This document shows, piece by piece, positions 33,290 through 43,880 of a stretch of DNA of 64,000 nucleotides (position 1 is its first letter; the number at the start of each line of letters is the position of its first letter). Origin of the DNA: Nageia nagi (lineage: Eukaryota > Pinophyta). The position numbers were made by a program, and so were the translations under genes. A model generated the notes under the pieces. The model was not told the DNA's origin and made no database searches. It saw only the letters and a list, made by a program, of their open reading frames with translations. The stretch is from the NCBI GenBank assembly GCA_050084985.1, contig JBITNC010000001.1, positions 77,996,001-78,060,000 of the forward strand, given 5' to 3'.

Positions 33290-34900
33290 CATGTTCCTCA
33301 CACAAAGTTTCACTCCTTACTATGGCTATAACTTCCTCCTTCTTCCGTTCTCTTCATCACACAAGTAAGCTTAGTTCTTACTTAATGTTTCCTTTCCATA
33401 AGGAGAGACGTATTGATGGTTTTCTTCATAAGATAATCCTAAAATATGGATTTGATTTGTAATTATTCCTTGGTAATATATTTTCCATATTTCTCATGCA
33501 TATAGTAGTATTCAGACTATCCATAACACATCTACTCAAAGAATCATCAATAAATAAATCATAAAATAAGAAAAAATCACCTCTATATTTGAATTATTAA
33601 GTATGATCCCAAATGATTTTTTTTATTATTTTTTCATAAGAAACCATTTCTTCTTCTTCAAAAAGTACCTCCATGGTACCACTTCATACAATATTGTCGC
33701 TCTAAGAAAAATCTCATTCTTTAATTTTTTCACTCTATATGAGTGATATTCATCATGCTTCATTCATGGAGCCATTATCATTACAACATGAAACATATCA
33801 ATATTTTTTTTTTCAATTTTACATAAAATATATTTCACTCTTAATGAGTGATCTTCATTGAGCATGAAGCTAATATCTTGTACCTTTTCATAATTAGTAT
33901 TTTTTCTAAGATAATCATCATTCACACTTGATGAGTGAGTTTCCCAATATCAATCCACCAAATGTGAATGTTCTTCAAGAAAATAAATCAAATATGTCCT
34001 TTTAACACTACACTCTTTCAATCCAATTGAATGGTCTTCATTCCAACATTCTTTTATGAAAAATGTTGATCCATATTCATGCCAAAAATTCTCCATATAC
34101 AAAACATTTTCCTCAATGAGAATAGCTTTGGATCCATAGTATGAATCCTCTTTAACAAATGGTGTCTTCTCCATGAGACATTATTCAACAAAATATTATG
34201 TCTTCTCTATAATATAATCTTCATGTAAGTACACCTAATAATGGTGGTATCCAAATAAGTGATCATCCACTTTGGAGTTACATGAATGATCATTCAAATG
34301 GTATTCAAATAAGTGATCATTCTACTCTTGCAAGAGTTTGATTAACATAATTTTTTTCTTATTCATATTCTTCCTCTATAATAAAGAAATAACCATCACA
34401 ATTTTCCATGCATTTTTCACAAGACATGCCTCAAAAAATGAGGATATCACATGGTTTCTCACAATAATCTTCATCATAACTCTCTTCCATGAAAAGAGTT
34501 TTACAAGATTCATCACAAGGCTCCTCAAGGATGCAATGCTTCTCCTTGTTCATATAATCTTCAAACATAAGTTCAAAAGAGTTTCTAAAAATATCTTGTA
34601 ATATTTTCCATGTACTTGTAGCTATCATACAACATGCAATGAGTGGAAAATTATTCTCCTTCATTATTTTTCTGATCTCCAAGAGGGCCAAGCAATTTTG
34701 GTTTTGTGCCTCCTTTTTTTTTGCTTCTTTCCTCTCCTACAAGGCTATTCTAGTATTTTGGTTCTTCTTATCCATCAATTATGCTATCCAAAAGTCCTTT
34801 GGTAATTAATTATATCCTCATTTTGACATTCCAAAACATATAATCCTCTCTAACAAATTTTGGGGCTTCCAATTCATAGTTGTTGTTGTTGAACATCATA
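33290..34900 (-). pseudogene. F2 gag remnant (copia/UBN2-type) with acidic peptide repeats
   Basis: On the minus strand from 34900: NNNNYELEAPKFVREDYMFW.VKM, then a glutamate/lysine stretch, LLEIRKIMKENNFPLIACCM, TSTWKILQDIF, which follows the copia gag UBN2 order (FxGxNYxxW.xKM ... L..I...FPxIxxx..A..W..L). The following segment is acidic and repetitive (EEPCDESCKTLFMEESYDED, EDHSIGLKECSV). Lower down it reads DHSLRVK and YHSYRVK repeats. It is homologous to 23270-25015 over its length and ends near the polypurine tract at 32817-32830. At 34894-34904 GGTATGATG could be a worn primer site, but the LTR that should lie to its right is not recognisable. Confidence 0.55.
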
Positions 34901-34904
34901 CCAA

Positions 34905-35840
34905 AAATAAGTAATCAATTTTGTAGAGACTTTAAAAATATTATATAAGAATCCATAATTGAAAACCTCCTTATAGGTAATCAATGTGGATAAGGTTTTT
35001 ATCAAATTTATTAAAAAGCCTATAGAGGCTTTAGAGAAATTGGTAAAAACCCTATCTCTATTTTCAAAATTCTTAGTAAAAATTTCAAAATTCGAAAAAA
35101 ATTCTAGGGTTTTTCCAATTTTATTTATTTTTTACTAAAGATCCTAACCAAAACCAAACAAATTTCAAAAATTCTCTAGAAGAAAAATATGTTAGAAAAT
35201 AATTACATAAAAATTTAGAAAAATTACCTTCTTCAATCTTGATCTTCCTAATCTGCATTAGAAAAAAAAACACAAATGAGTTATATATAGATTTTTTTTT
35301 CATATTTTTAAAAAAATAATTTTTAACATATATTTTTTTAATAATTTTTTAATCTTAATAATTAATGTAATTAATAAATTTAATATAAGAACTTTAAAAT
35401 TTAATATAATTTAATATGAAATTTAAATTTAATAATTTAATACATCTAAATTTTTAACCCTTATATCTAAATTTTTTTAACCATCCCTTTCTAAACTAAA
35501 TTTTTTAACCCTCCTAACATAAAGTTTTTTAACCTCTCGATCCCCCCTAACCCATTTTTTTAAAACCCATTTTAATCCCATTTTGTAACACCTCGTAACC
35601 TAATTTTTTTAACACCCTCTATTTAACCAAATTTTTATAAGTCAAATCTTTTAATCTGAATTTTTGCATGTTAATGATCTTAATGTTTTTTTTAAATACA
35701 TTTTAATATTTTAAAATAGATATTTTAAGACTTGTAGAGATTATTTTTGTTTTAAATTATTGATTTTAATATTTTTATTAGTTTAAAAAAGTATTATTCA
35801 TTATATGTTTATTAATGGGTTATTTATTTTATTTATTTAG
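34905..35840. other. AT-rich spacer, no gene recognised
   Basis: Long A/T runs and repeated AATTTTTTTAACC-like words at 35450-35620, perhaps degenerate telomere-like sequence (CCCTAAA with decay). I see no coding. Confidence 0.5.
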
Positions 35841-37222
35841 ATATCATGAGCAGTGAAGAGGATGAAAGGAGTAGGTCCATTGAGAACAAAGAGAGGAGAT
35901 GATCACATAAAAGAGGAAAAAAGCATAACAGAACTTAAAATTGATAAAAAAAATTTATAAGTATTAGTATGTACTATTTTATTATTAAATTATTTTATTT
36001 AATGCTACTTATTTCATAAGATAAATAATATTTTTTATTTAATTTTTTTTATAGATGGCAACACTTAAGAAAATGTTGAAACAACCTAGTAAAATATTAA
36101 CAAAAAAAGAAATAGATAGGATGCAAGGTATTGAGACCTCTCATACAGCTAGTCACATTCAACGTACCAACTCATTATCGCCTCCAACCACTCCACATGG
36201 TAATATTTTTACATGAATTAAATTTTTAAAAATATTTTAATTATTATTATTATTTTATTTATCATTTATTTTATTTAACAATTAATTAAAAATATGGTAA
36301 AGGTGACATGAGTGTTTAAACTGCAAAGTCAATGAATTAAGACCCCCCTACCTTCTTCACATCAATCGGTTCATTTAGAGTTGAGATAAGAGTGAAACAT
36401 GATGGTGAAGTAATTGAGGATGAAGTGGGTATGTAAAATAAATACATTTACATTTGAAAATTCATACATTTAAATATATATTTTGCAATATAATAATTTA
36501 CCCCTATTTTTAAAACTTTTATAGAAAAATGCTTTTATGACTATTTAAGGAATTATGCATGCAATTTTTTTACAAAGACCTTAGATATTGATTGGAAATC
36601 TCAAGATTAAACCAATACATTTTTTTATATTATTATTAATATTATTTTTCAAAAAATTTAAAACTAATTTTTAGAATTATGTATTTTGTAGTTAAAACAA
36701 AATTTATAAGTTCTCTCATAAGAGATTTTGGACATGGGTTTGATTCAAAGTTTGCATTAACCAAGGAAAGAAGGACCCTCAATTGGAGGAGAGACCATTT
36801 TAGGTGCATGATAAAGGCTCTTCACCCATTTGAGCATAACCATTACCATAAAAAGACTAAATGTGATCCAAAACTATTGAAATAGTTAATGGTGAAAGTG
36901 AATACAATCGAGGAGCATCAGGTAATGACACAATAACCCTCTCAACAAAAAAGAGCTTCATAGGTAGGTGGAGTTTTTAGATCATTTTATGTTGGTATGC
37001 ATCATATAGGTTCAACAAGAAATCTAAGGTTAGATTTTACATTTATGAGTACACTAATTTAATAAATTCTTTAATATTTATACTTCATATAATTAAATAT
37101 TTATTAATTTTTTTATAGTTATCCAAATATAACTACCTTCCAACAAAAGTGGAAAGCAAATATGGAATCAAAGAAGGTTTTACAAAACTTGTTGAGAACA
37201 TGGATGATGAAATGGAAATAAA
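35841..37222 (+). pseudogene. Exon/intron gene remnant, unidentified
   Basis: Several open segments are bounded by plant-like AG...GT signals. A first segment from 35841 starts MSSEEDERSRSIENKE. Next is 36055-36199, fully open (MATLKKMLKQPSKILTKKE). 36304-36428 continues in phase with two stops. 36525-36590 continues in phase (CFYDYLRNYACNFFTK). 36675-37028 reads VVKTKFISSLIRDFGHGFDS. 37119-37222 follows a TTTTATAG acceptor. The reading phase is kept across the second and third junctions, which supports real splicing. The general look (helical, basic, KRAS..GG motif near 36950) recalls plant Ptta/En-Spm transposase-associated proteins, but that is weak. Multiple stops make it non-functional. 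Confidence 0.4.
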
Positions 37223-37315
37223 GTATGAAAATCTTATGTGCTTTTAAATATTAATATATATTTTACTTAGTGTTAAAAATATTGACTTAGGGGATTAAGT
37301 GTTTATATTTTTATA

Positions 37316-37443
37316 AGGGTTAGGATTTAAGGCTTATGGGGTTAGGGTTCAAGGGCTTAAGGGTCTTAGGGTATAGGGTTTTAAGGGTTTAGGGGTTAGG
37401 GAATATGGTTTTTAGGGTTTAGGATTTTAAGAAAGGTTTTTAG
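37316..37443 (+). repeat. Degenerate telomere-like block (TTTAGGG sense)
   Basis: Runs of TTAGGG and TTTAGGG variants with G-rich strand on plus. Begins the first of several blocks. Confidence 0.85.
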
Positions 37444-37788
37444 GCTTAAGTTAGTAAAAATTTAACTTATGTTACAACTTGGGTTAGACTTAGTTAAAAA
37501 AAAATTGAATTAGTTTCTCAAAAATATTACTTAGGTTAGTAAAAAGGAACTGAAAAGATAATTAAAATTAATCCTAAAAGACTATGTCCATTAATCTTTG
37601 ACCAATGACATTAACTACCATGCCAAGAACCAAAAATAAAATATAAAATTCCCTCTAAGCTCAATTATCAATCATCCCATATAGTAAGAATATTGATAAA
37701 TATAAGTTCATGATTATCATTAATTTTTAAATCATAGAATACATTATACCTAATTCCATATCTAATTATATATTTATGCATGTACACT

Positions 37789-37875
37789 AACCCTAACCCT
37801 AAATGCTTACCCTAACCCTTACTACTAACACTAACCTTAACCCATACCCTAAATTGTAACCATAACCCTAAAAAT
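37789..37875 (-). repeat. Telomere-like block, inverted (CCCTAA on plus)
   Basis: CTAACCCTAACCCTAAA and variants; C-rich strand on plus, opposite to its neighbours. Confidence 0.85.
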
Positions 37876-37925
37876 TTAACTCAAATAAAACTTTTTAATT
37901 ATTAAAAAATTAACTTAGATTAGAT

Positions 37926-38345
37926 TTATTAGGTTTAAAGGTTTAGGGGTTTAAGATTTTAAGGTTTAAGGGTTTATAATTTAGGGTGTATGGTTTAGGG
38001 TTTTATGATTTAGGATTTTATGATTTTAGAGTGTTTAGGGTTTTAACATTCAAAGTTTAGGGTTCAAGACCAACTTAAGGGTTTTAGGTATAAGTTTTTA
38101 AGGGTTTAGGGTTAAAGGTATGGGGTTTTTAGTGTTAGTAGTGGTTAGCAGTTAGGGTTAGGGTTAGTGTTAGAAGTGATTAGGATTAAGATTAGGGTTA
38201 GAAGTGGTTAAGGTTAGGGTTAGCAATGGTTAAAGTTAGAGGTTACAATTAGGGTTATATATGGTTAGTAGTTAGGGTTAGTATTGGTGTTTAGGGTTAG
38301 GGTTAGTGGTTAATGGTTAGGGTTAGGATCAAACATGGTTAGTGG
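37926..38345 (+). repeat. Telomere-like block (TTTAGGG and TTAGGG)
   Basis: The largest block here. The first half is TTTAGGG-like; the second half shifts to GTTAGGGTTAGGGTTAG-type six-base units mixed with GTGGTTAG. Confidence 0.85.
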
Positions 38346-38577
38346 TTAGTTACTATTTTTAGAACATCCTTTACCTTGCCCATAAAATTATAAATTGCAC
38401 ATACATACATATTTGAAAATGAGACTCACTCTAACTAAGGAATCAAATTCCTCCAATATTGACTCCAAGTCCTACTCATTTACCACTTATGTGAAAACTA
38501 ATCTACTCCCTTACTATGTATTGTGGAATCCCATTACCCATTGAAAGAGAAGGTAATATGTAAAATATTTAGTAGTT

Positions 38578-38765
38578 TTAGCATTCAAAGTTTAGGTTTC
38601 AAGGTCATTTTAAGGGTTTTAGGGTTTAAGGTATAAGGTTTTAAGGGTTTATGTATATGGTTTTTAGGGTTAGTAGTGGTTAGGGTGTTAGGGTTAAGGG
38701 TTAGGTAGTGTAAGTAGTGGTTTGGGTTAGGATTAGAGGTTACAATTAGGGTTAGATGTGGTGGG
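38578..38765 (+). repeat. Telomere-like block
   Basis: TTTAAGGGTTTTAGGGTTTA-like start, then TTAGGGTTAAGGGTTAGG-like repeats. The opposite strand is open only because of the repeat. Confidence 0.8.
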
Positions 38766-39004
38766 TGTGGGTATCTAAGCAAATAGGAGTGGGAGCAAGG
38801 AGGATATAGATACATAATACCTCATATATTAATGCATTTATGTCATTAATTTGTACATAGATACATATGTTCAACATATACAATAGATCACCTTGAAATA
38901 GTTATACATGAGTTTAATCCCAAAGTAGTATGATCACTTTGGCCTAAATGCAACATGAAAGAATCACCCATCTTGTTGGAGGAATGAAATCCATTTTATT
39001 TATT

Positions 39005-39160
39005 TCAATTCAAACCCTTTCCACTAACACTAACCTTAACCCTAACCTATAAATTGTAATAATCACCTTAAATATTGCTTACCTTAAACCTAACCATAAT
39101 CCTCAACCATTAAAATGTAACCTATAAGCCCCCTTAACCCTAATCCTTAAATTTGACTTA
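39005..39160 (-). repeat. Telomere-like block, inverted
   Basis: ACCTTAACCCTAACCTA and further CCCTAA variants on plus. Flanking stretches on both sides of the array (37450-37560 and 39165-39310) share words such as ACTTAGGTTAGTAAAAA. Confidence 0.75.
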
Positions 39161-39474
39161 GGTCACTATATAAAAATTTGACTTGTGTTAGACCTAGTTC
39201 ACTAAAACTTTAACGTAGGTCAAAATTATTAGATTGCTAAAAATTTCACTTAGTTTATATTTATTAGGTTATAAAAATTTGATGTAGGTTAGTAAAAATT
39301 AAACTTAGATAATTTGATAATATTTCTTTCTTTTAATATACACTAATAACATTAAGTATTTGATTCATAGTAGTTTCTATGCTATTAATTAAGTAGTTAA
39401 TTATGATTTGGTATTCATGAAATTATTTTTAATTAATGATTGATTACTAACATTTATTTAATTATCATTTGCAG

Positions 39475-39694
39475 GGTTCTTACATGAGTGCCTGTTGACA
39501 AGGGGATAAATGAGAAGGATGAAGAACATCATGACAAGCATGTATATGATAGTGAGTTGAGGATAATGAGGGTTTTTAGATTATATGATAGTACTAATGA
39601 TAGTGATCATTATACAACATTTTTATACATTTATATATATTTTTATATATTTGTAGTGTTTATATATTGTATTTTTAATGTGTTTACAAATTAG
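39475..39694 (+). other. Possible terminal exon of the 35.8-37.2 kb gene remnant
   Basis: A CATTTGCAG acceptor is followed by an open stretch reading VDKGINEKDEEHHDKHVYDS and ending in low-complexity YIYIYFYIF. If it belongs to the gene remnant upstream, the telomere-like blocks sit in one large intron. This is inference from the acceptor and acidic content only. Confidence 0.25.
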
Positions 39695-40416
39695 GTTGAA
39701 TTTTAAAATTGTTCTTACTTCCATTAAATTTAATAATAATTAAATTTCAATCTAATTATATTTATTTATTTAAATTAAATATAATAAATAAATTAAAATT
39801 TAGTATAATGAATTAATTAATTTAAATTTTTTTTAAAAATAACATTAAAAAATTGCTATTTTTTAAATGCAAAATATTTTTTTTCGATTTTGACACTCCT
39901 GATGCTATGGCTAACATCATACCTGAAAAAAATTAAAAAAAAATATTTTTAATATTTTTTTCTAATAGTATACTTGATAGAATTATTATGGTAGAAATGG
40001 TTTCTAAGGGAATTCCTTACAGTATTCCTAACATGCTTGATTATTTTTGATAAAAATTATGATGTTTTTTATTTATTTTATGATGGAATACCTGATAGTA
40101 TTTATGACATGATCTGATGAAATCTTGGATGCAAATTATGATGTCAGTTATGAAGAACATGTCATTGTTATAAATAATATCAAGTGCTAAATTTGTTTTT
40201 TTAAAAAAATACAAAGGGCTTGATGTTATTTTTGATTCCCAAGCCTTATTTTCTAGTAATGATTCTATATAAAGAACTTTTTCCATTATAAAATTTTTAG
40301 AGGTAAATTTATCCTTGGAGGCTTAAATGCAAAGATATTTATTTTTGATACATTGAAAGGCTTATACATATAGTCTAATTCAAAAAATTAACTAAAAAAA
40401 ATAAATATATTGATAA
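39695..40416. other. AT-rich spacer, nothing recognised
   Basis: No gene or structured repeat. A minus-strand open stretch at 40041-40286 (81 codons) has no recognisable features. Confidence 0.5.
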
Positions 40417-41059
40417 TGTAGATGCCTCAAAATGAACCTTTTTGTATTTAATAAATCATTTTAATCCCTTAGCAATGTATTATTTAAAAAGGGATTTAAA
40501 ATGTATAACAGAGGTATAAGCCATGTATTTGACCCTTGTGGAATGTACAAGGGGTCAAAATATCAAAGTCATGTAAATTTGTATCGTATATAAAGGCATC
40601 ATTTGATGATGTATAAGATGATGAGCAAATCATGGGCAAATAATCATTTCAAGCTAATACAAGTTTTATCAATTGAAGATCATTTGAAGGATTGCAACTC
40701 ACTTTGTCTACCTATATTACGCATCTATTATTTTGTAAGTTCTCATGTATGTTCATCATTTGATTATTCATTAATTCACTCATCGCTACATTCTTATTCA
40801 TGTTTGTAATTTTGTTCATCTTATAGCACTGGTAGCATGCCAATTATAGGATATCGATGATGTACTTGTTCATGAATATATGCTCTATTCTTTGTGCATT
40901 TTCTAATTAGTAGAATGAATATTGAATCTAAGTAAACACTACTACATTCTTGTTACATTTATTACCATATTTTTGATATATGCATCAATATTTACAAAGT
41001 AGAGCAATAAAGCATTAATCAACCCCATTTACATTAATCACATTTATTTAGCATCTACA
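40417..41059 (+). repeat. H3 5' LTR
   Basis: Starts TGTAGATGC and ends GCATCTACA, a perfect 9-bp inverted terminus. TATA box at 40587; primer site three bases beyond the end. Confidence 0.8.
40587..40596 (+). promoter_or_regulatory. TATA box of the H3 LTR
   Basis: TATATAAAGG, 170 bases into the LTR. Confidence 0.65.
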
Positions 41060-41062
41060 TCT

Positions 41063-41071
41063 TGGTGAACC
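41063..41071 (+). other. H3 primer-binding site candidate
   Basis: TGGTGAACC three bases after the LTR. Similar to the E2 candidate TGGTGAAACC. Confidence 0.5.
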
Positions 41072-41182
41072 TAACTATTTTGATTTATCTTACCCTCGAT
41101 ATGAGATCATGCTAACCCTTCTTACCAAGATAAGGCTACCAATGTCATACATTTTTATCTATAGGATGCTAGCAACATTGAG

Positions 41183-42320
41183 ATGGATCAAATAGTGGCC
41201 ATGCTTCTAGCTCTAGACATGAATATTATTGACATGAAAATGGAGCTTACTATGAACAACAATACAAGTTCCAGCTTAACTAATCTAGGAGGTTCAACAA
41301 ATATCTCCCCACCATCCAATCTTGATGAATATGATGACATTTTTATTTCACCCTTAATGAATGACATCTGTAATTTTCCCCTACCACTTGTTCATAAGAC
41401 CCCCTAGTTTTGAGATGTTTAGTGGTGAATAGGATCCCAAGCAGCATCTCATTAGCTTTCATGAGGAGTACTTGTTGAAATTGGGTTTAGGTGAGAGGTT
41501 AATTACTAAATTCTTCTAAAGAAGTTTGAAAGGTGATGCTACTTAATGATTTTACTCTCTTCCTAGTAAGTCTATTATTCTTTCAAAATCTTAGTTTGAA
41601 CATTTATGGATCAATACAAGCATAATATTAAGGAACAAGGAAATTTTTTTAAAATTATGTGGACTTCATCAAGGAAGCAATGAAACCATAGAGAAGTATG
41701 CTTTATGCTTCAAAATAATATGGAAAACTACTCGAGTTAAACTAAATGAATATGAGATTTGTGGCATATTTCATAAATCTATCACTCTTGTACTTCATTA
41801 CATGCTCCTAATGCTAAGGATATTGGATTTAGTACTTTATTCCAACAATTAGTGCAAAAAGAAAAAAAGTGTTATTATCTCTAGGAGAGCTTAGATATAT
41901 ATCGTACACTTTTTTCAAAGATAATAGGAAACCATATGCCAAGAAAGAGGAGAAATTGGTTAATATGGTAGATAGAACCAATTCCCTTCCAAATACATAA
42001 ATATCTACTTACTCAAATGATATCAACTACACATTTCCAATTCAATCAAGAATTCTTTTAAGGGACTTAATGAAAAAAGGACTCTTACAACCTCTTGAAA
42101 GAGTTGATGATGATAATCCTTTGGGACACTTTGATGCATATTGTGCTTATAATTAGTGAAAAGGACATGGTACAAAATTTTGCAAAATATTGGAAGTAGC
42201 TATCATAGCCCTCATAGAGCAAGGAAGGTACAAGATTGATGAATGCCTTGCTAAATAAGGAGATGCTATCAATGTGGTCATAGTAGTCAAAGAGTTTTGT
42301 GCTAACTTGCAAAGAAGGTA
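41183..42320 (+). pseudogene. gag: H3 gag remnant
   Basis: The start reads MDQIVAMLLALDMNIIDMKM followed by a Ser/Asn-rich linker. From about 41405 shifting frames give FEMFSGE.DPKQHLISFHEE, KFF.RSLKGDAT, FYSLPSKSI, matching the Retrotrans_gag capsid order (F.G..DP..HL..F, RSL.G.A..WF..LP). Near 42090-42200, DNPLGHFDAYCAYN and KGHGTKFCKILEVAIIALIEQG form a decayed Tat-type knuckle with the LI.QG tail. Interrupted by many stops and frame changes. Confidence 0.7.
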
Positions 42321-42654
42321 TCTATGTAATGTTTGAAATTCTATCATCCCTGAACAAGTAAGTATCCCACCTAATCCTAAAATTTATAGTATGATTGATT
42401 AATTAAAAAATACACCAGCCATGATTAGCTTGTATGATCTCATTTCTACTTCTTAGGCTCATAAGGATATTTTATATGCTTTACTCAAGAATGAAACTAT
42501 TCCTACTAATATCTTAGTTGTTAAATTTTTTGAGAATCTCCAAACCATTAGGGAAAGTGACATCATTTCCTTTTACAAATATGAAAAAATTAACCAAGAA
42601 CTACTAGATGAGTGTTCAGCCTTATATATCACCCATATGTAGATGTATGGGAAG

Positions 42655-43065
42655 TCAAAAGGATGATGGTAGATAATGGCTCAACTATGAATGTGTGTTC
42701 TAACCATTTTTTTCCCAATTGCATGAAAAGAGTATAAACATCCCCCCATTAGAAGAAGCTACTTTCAAAATTAAAGCCTATGATAGTTCCTCCAAGAAAC
42801 CACTAGACATAGCTACCCTCATGATTACTGCAGGAGTTAAAACTATTCTCACCAAGTTTCAGGTGGTTGAATACAAGTTTTCTTATAACATGCTTTTAGG
42901 AAGACCTTATATTTATGATATGGAAGTTTTCCCTTCTACATTACATGGTAGACTAAAATTTGAATTCCATAGAGAAGTATACATAATTTTAGCTAATATT
43001 GAGCCCTATGCACTATGCAATGCTATTGACTTTGAGGATATGGCCTTGGTTCCCACCACTATTTG
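42655..43065 (+). pseudogene. H3 aspartic protease remnant
   Basis: MMVDNGSTMNVCSNHFF gives the active site DNGS at 42672-42683, as is common in Tat-lineage proteases. After one frameshift near 42715 an open 115-codon stretch continues: SSKKPLDIATLMITAG, FSYNMLLGRPYIYDM (the LLGRPW motif), PSTLHGRLKFEF. The catalytic aspartate is kept, but the frame is broken. Further coding to about 43877 (WIDDSLPLAFNYFSTNDDLL) corresponds to the acidic linker before reverse transcriptase, which is absent. Confidence 0.75.
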
Positions 43066-43880
43066 AAATAGAACCCTTGGATGAACCCACACTAAGAGAA
43101 AATATAGATAAATAGGTGTAATTCATGGAAATAGGTATGGGAACTTACAAAATTGATGATACAAACATATCTACATTTGTTAAATACTTGAGACAACCTT
43201 ATATATTGGCTATTTCAGGCTAACAACAACATGCTATTCTACACATAGGGTGTTGACACTATATGGATGATGATATTAGTGACCCCTCCAACTTTGTATA
43301 GTTTGACATAGCAAACCAATCTTCTGTAGATGATATCCTTGCATCTTCTAAATTAGGTAAAACCTTTCCTTCAACTTTTGTTCAAAAGTATATGGTTAAC
43401 AATTGCAAGTATGAGGGAGGAGGTTTAAGCAAAACTAAGCATGGTATGTCTAATTTTTCTATTTCTCCTAAAACATAGCTTACTAAGATAGGTCTAAGTA
43501 GTAATGGGTATTTCAAACAAAAATGGGGTCCTATACAATTTGTTAAAACATCTAATGTGATAGAATTATCTAATGAAATTGATGATGATATATGGATTGA
43601 TGATAGCTTACCTCTTGCCTTTAATTATTTTAGTACTAATGATGATTTGCTTGAATACTTGGTGGCATATTCAAAATTGCCCAAGTATAATGAAAAATGT
43701 CATGCCTCTTATATGCTTCATGAATATGCTTACTTTGGCCAAGAGGTTAATTTTTATGATGTGTTACATTTTCAACCCTTAGAAGAAGAAATATTGATGA
43801 TATTATTATGGAGTATTTTCCATCATTATTACAAAATAAGGAAGATCTTAATTATTACAATACACTACATGGAATAATTA

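Larger units (their letters stand above)
40417..43880 (+). mobile_element. H3: Tat-like gypsy element with LTR, gag and protease only
   Basis: A 643-bp LTR, primer site, gag and protease are in the right order. After about 43880 the coding stops with no reverse transcriptase, and I find no matching 3' LTR. The element is truncated, or non-autonomous with its 3' end lost. LTR ends, primer site and protease type link it with E2 and the element at 57540-64000. Confidence 0.75.

Noticed and set aside
38585-38815. Pro/Asn-rich minus-strand open stretch
   Set aside because: Translation of telomere-like repeats.
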